Below are positions 45,490-55,927 of a DNA stretch of 64,000 nucleotides, in pieces. The stretch covers positions 30,805,964 through 30,869,963 of the forward strand of contig OX638370.1 of the NCBI GenBank assembly GCA_951812925.1, in the 5' to 3' direction. The notes beneath the pieces are model-generated. The model searched no databases. It was not told the DNA's origin and saw only the letters and a program-made list of their open reading frames with translations. Origin of the DNA: Calliopum simillimum. Its lineage: Eukaryota; Arthropoda; Insecta; Diptera; Lauxaniidae. Numbering within the stretch: position 1 is the first letter of the stretch; every line of letters starts with the position of its first letter. The position numbers and the translations under genes are program-made.

Positions 45490-46163
45490 TCGCTTTTGGG
45501 GCTTAGAAGGTGACGTTCTGGATATACTGTTCTATTGCTTGGACAATTCTTCTATATGGAGTGTTTGTCTGGTGTAACGCGCTAGAAAGAATTCAACGAC
45601 TCATGTGCTTGAGCATACATAAGGGGTGTTCTGAAAACTTCGTTCGCAGAATCTTTAGATACTCGTATAATTCTTAATATACTTACTACCGACCTAGATG
45701 CGAAATGAATAGTTTTTAAAACTGCGTTCCGACTAAAAGAAGCTGAGGGGTTTAGCTTCAAAGAATTAGGACATGGTAAATTAAGTTTAGTTTTTAAAAA
45801 GTTGACTGACTACTGTAAACCAACACTTCATCTTGGTATAAAGTTCTCAGTAAACATAGAATCGAGAAATTTCTGGGTTACCCGAACTACAGACTCACCG
45901 AATATCAAAAAACATCTACAAGGACAGCTCAAAACGTGTAGCAGGAGTGGAAGCTAGAGTTTTCATTCTCACCTAAGTATGCTGCAAGATTAAAGATTAA
46001 ACTACCAATTGAATGTTGCATCTTCCAAGCGGAGTTGCTGGCGACTAGTATGGCAACGGATTATGTAATGGTAAACTTGCTGCTTTAAACAGCTATATAA
46101 TCAAATCCAAGACAGTGTTTCGTAATCTACTTCAAGCCTTCAGTACTAAGGCTGAAATATGCC
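45490..46163 (+). pseudogene. R1-like LINE remnant, first part (RT end and RNase H start)
   Basis: WTILLYGVFVWCNALERIQR near 45541 and LMCLSIHKGCS mark the region after the RT domain. LPIECCIFQAELLATSMATD near 46002 is the RNase H core (FQAE). The frame is interrupted at 46164 by a TIR element, and its continuation is at 51.70 kb. Confidence 0.65.
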
Positions 46164-46429
46164 ACTACTACACAGAGAAAACAACATTGTCAAAAGTGGC
46201 AGAAACGTGGTTATTTTAACAACGTTGCGACCCAAATTGCTAAATGAGTTTCAATTCCGTTCGTGAGTGATTTAACAACGCGCGTTGCTAAATAAAATAC
46301 AAACAAAAAATTTATTTTTTTAGCTCTAATTTTTTGTTGTCAACGACAATGAAACTGATATAATATTTTTTTTTTTTTTAATTTTCAATTTTTGCTTTAA
46401 ATAAATATTTATTTGTTTAGTATTGGGAA

Positions 46430-46497
46430 GATTTGAACCTGAAACCTGTCGTGTGTAAGATGCGGACATTAAGGAATTCATCCACCGCCATCAATAT
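46430..46497 (-). other. tRNA-like module (Val-like) in TIR element
   Basis: The reverse complement has gatgaattccttaatg (weak A box), catcttacacacga (TAC in the anticodon position) and caggttcaaatc (B box). Overall cloverleaf pairing is poor; likely tRNA-derived. Confidence 0.4.
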
Positions 46498-46693
46498 TTT
46501 GTGAGGTTGACTGAAAGTCTATTTGTTTTGAAGGAGTCTGCCTTGAGTTTTCAATCAGTACGCACGAAAATTATTATAAAAATTTCTAAAAAATTTTAAA
46601 ATTTTTCATTTTTTAAACTTATAATTTTAAAAATCATTAAAACCATTTATCAATTTGCACGAATACAATTGGGTTTTCTAAGCTACAATTTGT

Positions 46694-48148
46694 ATGGCAA
46701 TGAAGAAGATTGCACCGAATAAGAAGAAAAAGAAAATTTATCAAAAATCTTCTAAAGACCTCGGAAAAGCTCTTCAAAAGGGAAATTTTGCTGGCTCCAA
46801 TACAAAAAATTTGAAGTTGAATGCTTCCAGAAACGGTGAAAATGTTATAATGGAGTGCTCGAATGACGAAGCGAGCAGCAGCTCTGAATTCTCTCAAGAT
46901 TCTTCTGACCGTAAAAGAAAAAATCCAAGAAATAGTTTGCAAGGCAATACAGCAGCTACGCAGATAGATATGTCTCCCCTCGGGCTTCTAGGAGTTTCAG
47001 AAAATAGATATGCCATATTAGGAGATCTTAATGTTGAAGCTTGTGACCAGCCTTTACCGGTTACCAATTCCACTGCTATAAATCCTGTAAAAAATTCGGG
47101 TAAGAGCAATAAGTCAAAATATTGTCCACCTATATTGCTGTTTAACGTAAACATTAAAAAATTAATTGACCAATTAAATGCAAAATCTCCTAAAGTTTCT
47201 TATAAAATAGTCAACAAATCAAAAAATAAGAGTAAAATCTATTTTGAAGATTTATCTGTTCATCTTGAAATGATGGAAATTCTCCGCACGCAAGAAATCG
47301 ACTCGCATTCATTTACTCCGTCGCAACTTAAGCAGGTTAGTGTAATTTTAAGAGGTCTTTTCTGGGCAACTGAATTAAATGAAATTAAAGAAGCTCTTAA
47401 TAAAGAGCTCCCAGGAACTATTGATAAAGTATCCAAGCTGGTAACACCTAATTCAATTAAAAAAAATCAAGACACGGGCTTATTTGTGGTAACTCTTGTA
47501 CCCGGTAAGAAAATTAACGATATTAATGGTCTTCGTTACATCCTTAACCAAGTTATTTCCTGGGAGGCTCCAAAATCTACCCAAAGAGAGGTTCAGTGCT
47601 TTCGGTGTCAGCAGTGGGGGCACACTTCTCGAAATTGCAATAGAAAACCAGCCTGCGTAAAGTGTAATAGTCAACACGCCCAAGGCGAATGTACTATTAA
47701 AAAGGTGGAGGGTGTAAAACCAACTTGTGTTAATTGCAATGAAGTAGGACACACTGCAAATTATAAAGGGTGTAGTGCTTATAAAGATTACATTAAAAGA
47801 AAAACTGACCTTCTAAATTTAGCTAAAGTCAGAAAACAAAAAGCAAATAATAATGTTAACATAGCAATAAATAAGACTTCTTTTATAAATGCGGATAAGT
47901 CTTACGCAAGTAACTTCTACCCGGATTCACAGGCTAACATTAATACTACTTTTTCAAATAATAAACAATTGCCTTCGTTTATTGAAGAATTTTTGAAAAT
48001 TGGTAGTTATTTAGAAAATTCTGAAGAAAACGTTCTCAATAACAAAATAACTTCATTTCTGCGAAAATTCAAGTCTATTCCTAAGGAACAGGCTAAAATT
48101 GAATACAATAATCTACTTCAAGAAGTCTTAGTTGCATATGGTCCGTAG
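46694..48148 (+). CDS. LINE ORF1, gag-like nucleic-acid-binding protein, 484 aa
   Basis: Encodes the RNA-binding ORF1 protein that packages LINE RNA. It has a Lys-rich N-terminus (KKIAPNKKKKKIYQ). A central region around residues 140-290 includes SVILRGLFWATELNEIKEAL, typical of the PRE/C2HC-associated fold. Three CCHC-type knuckles occupy residues about 300-365: CFRCQQWGHTSRNC, CVKCNSQHAQGEC and CVNCNEVGHTANYKGC. Asn-rich C-terminus. The frame is open along its whole length. Its stop codon overlaps the start of ORF2, with ATG at 48138 and TAG at 48146-48148. Confidence 0.92.
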   Translation: MAMKKIAPNKKKKKIYQKSSKDLGKALQKGNFAGSNTKNLKLNASRNGENVIMECSNDEASSSSEFSQDSSDRKRKNPRNSLQGNTAATQIDMSPLGLLGVSENRYAILGDLNVEACDQPLPVTNSTAINPVKNSGKSNKSKYCPPILLFNVNIKKLIDQLNAKSPKVSYKIVNKSKNKSKIYFEDLSVHLEMMEILRTQEIDSHSFTPSQLKQVSVILRGLFWATELNEIKEALNKELPGTIDKVSKLVTPNSIKKNQDTGLFVVTLVPGKKINDINGLRYILNQVISWEAPKSTQREVQCFRCQQWGHTSRNCNRKPACVKCNSQHAQGECTIKKVEGVKPTCVNCNEVGHTANYKGCSAYKDYIKRKTDLLNLAKVRKQKANNNVNIAINKTSFINADKSYASNFYPDSQANINTTFSNNKQLPSFIEEFLKIGSYLENSEENVLNNKITSFLRKFKSIPKEQAKIEYNNLLQEVLVAYGP

Positions 48149-51061
48149 ATTTTTAAATTTTCTTTCTTTCAATGTCAGATCTTTGATTGAGATGAGTAGA
48201 CGAATTGAACTCCTAAAAATTCTGAATTGTCATGATATTGATGTGTGTTTTGTTCAAGAAAGCCATCTTTCCACCAATTCTGTATTTATGTCTGAAAACT
48301 ATTGTGTTATAAGGGATCAATCACCACAAGGAACAGCGGTACTAATTAAAAAGAATATGAATCATTCAATAATTTCTCTGCCCGAAATATTGTTTCCAAA
48401 TTGCCTTGTTGAAATTTCTTTATCATTTTCTGGTCAAATTAAAAAATTTCTTCTAGGAAGTATTTATATACCCTGCAATTTTAATTCCAACGATTTTACT
48501 TTTGGCCTTGACAAAATTAAACTTCTGTCTAGGAACTATGACGGTATTTTTATTGGAGGCGATTTTAACTCAAAAAACAGATCATGGGGAGATACAATTG
48601 ATAACTTAAATGGAAAATTTTTCTACGAATGGCTTCAAAATTCTGCTTTGGAATTCTCCAGATTTTGTGATACATCACCTACCTTCCCTAATGGCAATTC
48701 TTTTTTAGATATTTTCTTATCAGCACAAATCTTATCAATTTTACCAATCAAAATTTTTCTATTTCAAGTATTCCCACATTTTCTGATCACTTTCCGTTAA
48801 AATTAAAATTTAATCTAGCCGACTTTGACCTTCTTTTTGTTCCACCTCGTTTCTATACCTCATATGAAAATACACAATGGGAAGAATTTCAATCTGATTT
48901 AGACCTAATGCTATTTGACGTAGAATTGCCAATCGATAGAAATTTGTCTAATAACGAAATAGATTCTTTTATTGTAACTTTTACAAACTCTGTTCATTCA
49001 GTTACTGAATTACATTCGGAAAAAATTGAAACTAAAATCAAAAAATTTGTAGTGCCTGAGAATATTCGCAATCTTTTCCGAATTAAATATAATTGGCAGA
49101 GGAATTTAAAAAGAATTTACCACAGGAATTTTAATAGGAGAACTGATGAATATAATTTATTGTCCACACAAATTAAACTATTAAAAACAATAATTAAAGA
49201 ACAAGTTGAAATTCATCAGGCTCAACAATTTAATAATCGACTTAATAACATTAAGCCAGGCCCCTCAGCTTTCAAGCAAATTTATAGTTGTGTTGGCAGT
49301 AAGAAAAGCAAACATTTTCAAAAAATTATAGTTGACGGACACACTTATACTGATGATAAGGACAAAGTCGATCACTTCCAAAAGCATTTCGAAAATATAT
49401 ATATCGAAAATATTCCAAATAGACCTGATGTCTCAAATATAAATTTTTCTATTAACAATTGCATATCTCAGTGTCCGGAATTTATTCAAAATTTTACGTT
49501 GAATTCTAACTCCTTAAATAGCTCAAATTCATCTCAATTTATTATTCCTTCCGATCTTCAAATTCTTATTAAATCTTTAAACTCGAAAAAATCTTCTGGA
49601 TTAGATAATATTTCCAATTTTCTCATAAAAAAGTTTCCTTTATCGGCAATTGAATATTTGACTATAATTTTCAACAACTGTTTAAACAATGGATATTTTC
49701 CAAAGTCCTGGAAAATAGCAAAAATTCTTCCTTTGCAAAAAAAATGTAACGACTTTAACTTAAGTAACTCTAGGCCAATTTCAATGCTATCGAATTTAGG
49801 AAAACTGTTTGAACGTCTAATTAAGGAAAAACTGGAATCAAGTTCAGTACTTAATTACTTACCGGATCATCAATTTGGTTTCAGAAAAGGTCACTCCTCA
49901 GTTGATGCTTTAGTAAAATTCCAGAATGATGTCATCTGTAATCTTCGCATGCAAAACTGTACAGTAGCTGTTTCTCTTGATATAGAAAAAGCTTTCGATC
50001 GTGCATACCATAATGGAATTTTATTCAAATTAATTGAAGTAGGCTTCAATAGCTTTTTTATTAAATTGTTCAAAAGCTTCTTTGAAAACCGACAATTTAT
50101 AATAGATATAAATAACTGTCAATCAGTTCCAAGCCCAATTAAAAGTGGTGTACCGCAAGGAGCTATTTTGGCCCCTCTTCTATATAATACTTTAATTTAT
50201 GACTTTCCTCACGAGTTTAATGGATCTAATAGTATTTTATATGCAGATGATTCACTTATTTATGCTCATGATGTTTCCCCTAAGGTAGCTCAAGAAAAAG
50301 TGTCTAACCACTTAAAAATCGTAAATTGTTTTTATAAAAAGTGGGGTATAAAAATAAATGTAAGCAAATCTGAAGCAATTTGCATTAGAAATGCTTCTGG
50401 TAAGTGTCCTTATTATGTTGTACCTGAAAGCAAAAGCCTGAAACTCTCTTTGGGTAATATAGAAATACCTTTTAAAAATAAAATTAGATATCTTGGCATC
50501 ACTTTTGATAAACTGCTAAAATTTAATGATCATGCACGTCAAGTAAAGTCTAAATGCAACCGTATAAAGGCCATGTTCACAAAACTTTTTATTAACAAAC
50601 ATCTAAGTCCAAAGACAAAATTACTAATCTACAAAGTATGCACTCGTTCAGCATTATTATATTATATTCCAGTATGGTTTAGTTTGTCACCATCTGTGGC
50701 AAAGGATTTAGAAATACTTGAAAGAAGCGTTTTAAGACTTTGTATTGATCGCAACTATGAATCGTTTACTAAAAGATATTCCAATCACTTTATTTATTTA
50801 AAAGCACTCGTATTACCTCTTTTGATTTATGCATTAACAATGCTCAATCGCTATAGGGTTAAATTACAGTTTCATAATAACATTTTTATGAGAAATTTAA
50901 TTGCACAACAAAATGCATTTAGTTGGTCAAACGTCTATTATCTTTCGCCATTTGGGGTGCAATCTGAAGATGTACCAACTTCAACAAACGTAAGCTTTTT
51001 GCCTTCCCAACTTTTACCCGAATTTTATAAAAAAATTACGCCTGGTACCCACAGAGGCTAA
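48138..51061 (+). pseudogene. LINE ORF2: AP endonuclease and reverse transcriptase, one frameshift
   Basis: Cuts target DNA and reverse-transcribes LINE RNA. The endonuclease (48150-48720) shows FLSFNVRSL, VCFVQESHL, LLGSIYIPCNFNSNDF and FIGGDFNSKNRSWG. A frameshift near 48722 moves the frame by one; the next frame carries SSIPTFSDHFPLKLKF, the endonuclease end (SDH). Reverse transcriptase: KKSSGLDNISNFLIKKFP, RPISMLSNLGKLFERL, HQFGFRKGHSSVDAL, VSLDIEKAFDRAYHNG, KSGVPQGAILAPLLYN and LYADDSLIYAHD (the catalytic YADD). The C-terminal domain ends at 51061 without an RNase H, as in jockey. The ORF1 stop overlaps this start by 11 bases, suggesting termination-reinitiation. Apart from the one shift the frame is open, so the copy is young. 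Confidence 0.9.
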
Positions 51062-51699
51062 AAAAATGAAAACTTATTGTTTGCTACTAGTTTTGTAAAT
51101 TTTAAAACTAAAAACCTGTATATAAATTTGTAAATATTTGTAAATATTAATTTAAGGCTTAGCATAAGATATTTTTAAGTAATTTAAGTTTTTTAAGAGA
51201 TAACTTCATCTCATGTTATAGTCTATGTGGCGGAAGCAAACACTGTTCAATTCAAATAATTTAAATTATCTTATCAATCATTTTATAAATTTAGCAAGTC
51301 GCGATTTCCTATTTAAAATATTAGAATAATACAAATAGTTCTAAGTTTTTTCAACGAAATTATATTCATCCATATCTATGTATTTTATTACAATACTGCA
51401 CCAAAAGAAGTCTTAATAAATCTTTACTTTACTTTACTATTTGTTTTGAAACTAGCTTCTACTACGTTCATGAGTGTTTTGACTACGTTTCGTAGCTGAT
51501 TTGGATCTTACTGCTTGGCAACCAGCGTTGCTAAATAAGTTTCAACCACGTTCGTGAGTGATTTAGCAACGCACCATACAAACATGAAATTGGAGCGTTG
51601 TTAAATCCAAATCAGCAACGAAACGTAGTTAAAACACTCATGAACGTGTTAGAAACTCATTTAGCAATGCAAGTTATGCTTTTTTCTTCGCTCTATGTA

Positions 51700-51895
51700 A
51701 GTACAAGGTCATTACGGAATAGAGGGTAATGAAATTGCTGATGAACAGGTAAAATCGAACGTTCTTACCGAAGGGGAACCATTAAGCGTATCACTTCATA
51801 TACTGCACCATAATTTATCTAAATATCTAAATTCAAAGCTCTTGGACAAATGTTTTCTGAGGCTGTTATTTTATCTACATCAGACGGAGTAAACT
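51700..51895 (+). pseudogene. R1-like LINE remnant, second part (RNase H end)
   Basis: VQGHYGIEGNEIADEQVKSN near 51705 is the end of the RNase H domain (family: VPGH-GI-GNE-AD). It continues the fragment that stops at 46163. Further sequence (51850-51897) is interrupted by the DD41D element. Confidence 0.75.
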
Positions 51896-51899
51896 TATA

Positions 51900-53204
51900 A
51901 AGGGTGTTTTTTTTTAGAGGTTTGTTTTTCGAATAGAGATAAAACTGGCATTTTGTGGTCAAATCTGGCAACTCTAATGTCATTTATGTTCAGTTTGGTT
52001 TGCCATTTCATCATGAACAGGTTGACAAAAGAACAACGCTTGCAAATCGTGCAAATTTATTTCGAAAATAATGGTTCAGTTCGCGAAGTTTACCGCAAGC
52101 TCCGTCCATTTTATGGTCGACATAATCGTCCATCAGAGCAATTAATTCGGTTAACCATGGATCGTTTTCGCACTACGTTTACTCTATGTGATAATACGCA
52201 TCCGCAGAGACGTCGAACAGTGCGCACCGAAGAAACAATTGCCGCTGTAGAGCAAAATGTTGAAGAGGACCCGAATGAATCGATTCGCCACCGTGCACAG
52301 CAATTGGAGCTTTGTCCATCAACTTTATGGAAGATTTTGCGCAAAGATCTTGGCTTGCGACCTTACAAGATCCAGCTTGTGCAAGAATTAAAGCCGCGAG
52401 ACCATGCAATGCGTCGTGATTTTGGTGTATGGGCCGAAAATGAGATTGATCTCGATGCTGATTTTCATCGCAAAATTTTGTTCAGTGATGAGGCTCATTT
52501 TTGGTTGAATGGCTACGTCAACAAGCAAAATTGCCGCATTTGGAGTGAAGAGAATCCACATGAGACCCTTGAGACGCCATTACATCCACAAAAACTGACT
52601 GTTTGGTGTGCTCTATGGGCTGGTGGAGTCATTGGGCCATACTTCTTCCGAAATAATGCTGGAGAGTCAGTTACCGTTAATGGAGACCGGTATAGAGCCA
52701 TGATAACCGACTATTTTGTTCCCGAATTGGATGGCATGAATGTGGATGAGTTGTGGCTCCAACAAGACGGCGCTACATGCCACACAGCGCACGTCACAAT
52801 CGATTTATTGAAGGAAACATTCGATGAGCGCATAATTTCGCGGAATGGACCTGTCAATTGGCCACCAAGATCGTGTGATTTGACACCATTGGATTATTTT
52901 CTTTGGGGATATGTGAAGTCGCTCGTCTACGCCAACAAACCAGAAACGTTAGGGGACTTGGAAGCCAACATTCGTGGCGTTATTGCCGACATACGGCCCC
53001 ATATGCTCGAAAAAGTGGTTGAAAATTGGACCTGTAGAATTGGCTTTATTCGAGCCAGCCGCGGCGGCCACATGCCCGAAATCATATTTAAACATTAATG
53101 GCATAAAATTATCCTTCCAATAAAGCCAAATTGATGGACATTAAAACGATTTTCTTGTGTTTTATTTCAATTCGAAGTTCTATACCTCTAAAAAAAACAC
53201 CCTT
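51900..53204 (+). mobile_element. Complete Tc1/mariner DD41D element, 1305 bp
   Basis: TIRs aagggtgtttttttttagag (51900) and the complement of the right end (ctctaaaaaaaacaccctt, ending 53204), flanked by TA (51898-51899, 53205-53206). It holds one intact transposase frame, and so may be autonomous. Confidence 0.93.
52013..53098 (+). CDS. DD41D transposase, intact, 361 aa
   Basis: Cut-and-paste transposase of the Tc1/mariner superfamily. I chose the ATG at 52013 because family members start like MNRLTKEQRLQIVQIYFENN; an in-frame ATG at 51977 is less likely. The N-terminal helix-turn-helix pair spans about residues 1-110 (SVREVYRKLRPFYG, STLWKILRKDLGLRPYKIQL). The catalytic Asp residues are in ILFSDEAHFW (about 159), WLQQDGATCHTA (about 252) and DLTPLDYFLWG (about 294). 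The last two are separated by 41 residues, the DD41D spacing described for rosa/visitor-type elements. The C-terminus is GGHMPEIIFKH. No stop or frameshift, unlike every other transposase in this window. Codon use is more GC-rich than its surroundings, consistent with recent arrival. A poly(A) signal (aataaa) occurs just past the stop. Confidence 0.93.
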   Translation: MNRLTKEQRLQIVQIYFENNGSVREVYRKLRPFYGRHNRPSEQLIRLTMDRFRTTFTLCDNTHPQRRRTVRTEETIAAVEQNVEEDPNESIRHRAQQLELCPSTLWKILRKDLGLRPYKIQLVQELKPRDHAMRRDFGVWAENEIDLDADFHRKILFSDEAHFWLNGYVNKQNCRIWSEENPHETLETPLHPQKLTVWCALWAGGVIGPYFFRNNAGESVTVNGDRYRAMITDYFVPELDGMNVDELWLQQDGATCHTAHVTIDLLKETFDERIISRNGPVNWPPRSCDLTPLDYFLWGYVKSLVYANKPETLGDLEANIRGVIADIRPHMLEKVVENWTCRIGFIRASRGGHMPEIIFKH

Positions 53205-53206
53205 TA

Positions 53207-53755
53207 TATGCGTCGAGCTTTAAATGGGAAATCTTTGAATTACTATCTTTGTGTAACGATTAAGATTTGGGTCCACATCTCCGATTTTTTTTTTAAAAAT
53301 GATGAAAAGTTAGTATTTGACATACATACGACTATGATAAAATGATTTTCCGAAAGTCCAACAAAATCCAAGATGGCAGCCATAGGAAGTTCTATGCATC
53401 TTTTGGATACTCACATATTTGAAAATGTATAGCTTCTCGGCTTTTTATCCGATTTTAATGAAATTCTCAGGGTGAGTGTGAAAAAGGATGAGCTTTTGAA
53501 AAAAAAAAAAAAAAAAATACACTGAAAAAAAATTTTTTATTCAAGCTGTAAAAAAAATCCTTTTTTCTTTTTTAAAGCCAATTCGGGGCTTGGAGCTCTC
53601 TCTTTATTTTATTTTTTTTAATATTTATACTTAAAATCAAATTTTATTATAATTATTTTGCGACCCTCAAAATTGTGGTATCTTCTACGGTTTTCAAGTT
53701 ATGAGTTTTTGAAGTTGTTTAATGTTGTGGTTATCATGAATCGTTGGTGTACGTG
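53207..53755. other. LINE or target remnant; no gene
   Basis: The first 60 bases (GVNL/YASSFKWEIFELLSLCN if read across the insertion) may still be the R1-like LINE. Further on it is AT-rich with a poly-A tract at 53500-53517. Confidence 0.35.
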
Positions 53756-53756
53756 C

Positions 53757-54106
53757 GGGTTGCCACCGTCCGATAGTTTTTTTCAGTGTTCCTTTGTAAA
53801 ATTTTTTTTGGAATATTTTTGTAGAATATTTTAACCCATTATCACCAAGTTTTTGGAAAAAGGGGTCAAAAAGATCCTTAAAACGGGACATATTGGGCTA
53901 AAATGTTCTATAAAATTGTTCCTCGCTTGATTTCACGTTAAGGTATGTGAACATCTTAACCCGTTATATCGCGTTTTTATGGATCTTTTTGACCCCTTTT
54001 TCGAAAAACTTGGTAAAAATGGGTTAAAATATTCTCCAAAATCATTTAAAAAAAAAATTGTACTAGGGGCCACCGAAAAAAAATACCGTCCAGACGGTGA
54101 CAGCCC
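53757..54106. mobile_element. Inverted-repeat MITE, about 350 bp
   Basis: The left end caccgtccgatagttttttt (53766) mirrors the right end aaaaaaataccgtccagacg to gtgacagccct (about 54070-54104). The inner units taacccattatcaccaagtt and aacatcttaacccgttatat are inverted about a centre near 53935. The same unit order is found at 1-300. Confidence 0.75.
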
Positions 54107-55292
54107 TATATGGCAGCGCACCATATTAATTAGTCAATACTTCCGGCTCTGATATTAATGACTTAGATCTGGCAGGCATAGCACTCTGGTGAACCTAGAA
54201 ATACCGAAATTTGCCCGAAAATAAATACATGATTTGTATTTTCGAGAACCCAATTTTTACGAAGAGCAAGAGAATAAATCAATTACTTCGACGAAATAGT
54301 CATTTCTTGAATGCCTCGATACCCGTGTTCTTAACTCCGACAGAAAAAGTTTTTGAAGCCTTCGGAAATTCGAGATACTGTTCGTTTTGTCATACATAAA
54401 TGTGTAGATTGTTTTAAGGCAAAGCATTAGGGAAGACAATATTTCAGCCCTTTTTTTCTAGGTTGCAAAAAACCTCTTTTAATTTTTAATTACTCATCCT
54501 TTCACTGCATGACACATAGCAAATCAGCTCATGGTTGTTCATGCGAAAGATAACACAACACACCGTCTTGTAAACAAAAATTCCATGTGCATATCATTTC
54601 ATCAAGTTTAGCGACATGCATAAACCATGAACTTTTGACACTTGACGATGATAGCTTGAAAAAGTGTTTTTGGTCATGCTCCACTAAATTTTAAAGAAAA
54701 ACAAAGAAGCAAATTGACACTTGGGGTCAATTGAAGAGTGCATAATTAATAGAGTGTTAGAAATGTCTGCAGCTGATTTACTTCAAAAAACACACTTTAA
54801 ATGTTTTCTTTCTTTCTCACAACACACTTGTTCTCGAGAAATGTTGCAAGCAGCAGCAGCAGTATTGAGCGTTTTGCGTTTTTGGTGAGCATGCGCGTTT
54901 TAGCATAAATAGAGCATTATTAAACGAAAAGTATGAGGAAAGGTTTTTCCACACAAAATAGCATAAATTTAGAAAAAACCATGTGCTACTTTAAGCATAA
55001 GTTCAAGAACATTCAGTTTATATGGCAGTGTTGTGTCAGATTCTTAACATACATAAGTTTATGACACAGAGCAAGTGTAAGTTTTAAAGAGGTAAAAGTT
55101 TATCATATGATATACTTACTCATAAAATCCTTTAGCCTTCAGCTTTGAATGGTGAAGAAATTGACAATAAAACGTTATATTTGCAAAAGTTATAGCCATT
55201 TCAAAATTATATCCTATTTAAAGACTTACAACATATCGTATGCGTAACATTTTAAATAAAATGGAAAAATAACAATTAGAACACGTGAAAAA
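54107..55292. other. No gene recognised
   Basis: Mixed-composition sequence with a short CAG run (54853-54866). No open frame over 62 codons shows family features. Confidence 0.55.
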
Positions 55293-55294
55293 TA

Positions 55295-55927
55295 CGAGGG
55301 GTACTATTTATAATTCGGGAACTGGCAACACTAATGTCAATAACTAGAATCTGGCAACACCAAAATGAAGTCTAACGTAAGCATAAACGTACTCACAACG
55401 TTTTTATGTACAAGTGCTGTTTGTTTTCGTTGAACTCAGTTCTTTGTATGGCGATAAAGCACTATCAAAAATCACATTATATCGCTGGTATAGTGAATTC
55501 AATCGTGGTCGTAGTTCGTTCGCCTTCAAATTCCGTGAAGGTCGTCCAAAATCGGATGTTGTGCCACAAAACATCGATGCAGTGCATGAACTGATAATGC
55601 AAGATCGTCATGCAAAATATTGTGAGATAGAGGCACCCTTGCACATTAATTTCACTTCAATATATGTATTCAATTTTGCATGAACACTTACTTAGTTGTG
55701 AAAAAAAATTTGTTCTCCTTGGATACCCCAAAATTTATCAATCGCTCAAAAAAAGGCTCTCCAAATTGATTTTCTTAACTCACTGTAAGCAAAACAAATA
55801 GCACTTGTACATCAAAACGTTGTGAGTAAGTTTATGCTAAAAAATGTCAAACTTTATTATGGTGTTGACAGATTTAAGCTATTGACATTAGTGTTACCAG
55901 TTCCCGAAATATAAATAGTACCCTACG
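55295..55927 (+). mobile_element. Snap-back mariner derivative, 633 bp
   Basis: Both ends are the 5' end of the mariner family at 16.03 kb: the left end reads cgaggggtactatttataat and continues ggcaacactaatgtcaataa. The right end, reverse-complemented, reads cgtagggtactatttatatt and ggtaacactaatgtcaatag, then the same leader down to ttaagaaaatcaatttgg just before the usual start codon. The inverted arms are about 165 bp, against about 30 for a normal mariner TIR. TA flanks both sides. Confidence 0.88.
55430..55770 (+). pseudogene. mariner transposase N-terminal fragment
   Basis: Reads SLYGDKALSKITLYRWYSEF, NRGRSSFAFKFREGRPKSDV and VPQNIDAVHELIMQDRHAKY, the DNA-binding half of the transposase also found at 16.2 kb. 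It stops near the catalytic domain, which is absent. It starts mid-domain, so it is not expressed as a whole protein. Confidence 0.85.

Larger units (their letters stand above)
46533..51436 (+). mobile_element. Near-complete jockey-clade-like LINE, 4.9 kb
   Basis: Bounded by a 14-bp target duplication. The 5' UTR (46533-46693) is followed by two overlapping ORFs and a 3' UTR with AATAAA at 51415-51420 and a cttta-type repeat tail (ctttactttactttac). Two ORFs (gag-like with zinc knuckles; endonuclease plus RT) without RNase H fit the jockey clade. A single frameshift in ORF2 is the only lesion seen. Confidence 0.9.
46519..51450. repeat. 14-bp target site duplication of the LINE
   Basis: ctatttgttttgaa occurs at 46519-46532 and at 51437-51450, directly bounding the LINE on both sides. 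Confidence 0.92.
46164..51697. mobile_element. ACAGAG-ended TIR element, split by a LINE
   Basis: The left part (46164-46532) and right part (51451-51697) are inverted homologues over their outer 130 or so bases: attgctaaatgagtttcaat, cgttcgtgagtgatttaaca and gcgttgctaaat on the left mirror atttagcaacgc and aaacactcatgaacgtgtta on the right. The ends are acagagaaaacaac and its loose mirror ttcttcgctctatgt. Without the LINE it would be about 620 bp. It has a tRNA-like module in the left part and no transposase. Confidence 0.7.

Noticed and set aside
51953..52012. N-terminal extension of the DD41D transposase
   Set aside because: Family members begin at the equivalent of 52013; the extension falls in the 5' leader and its first codon is not ATG.
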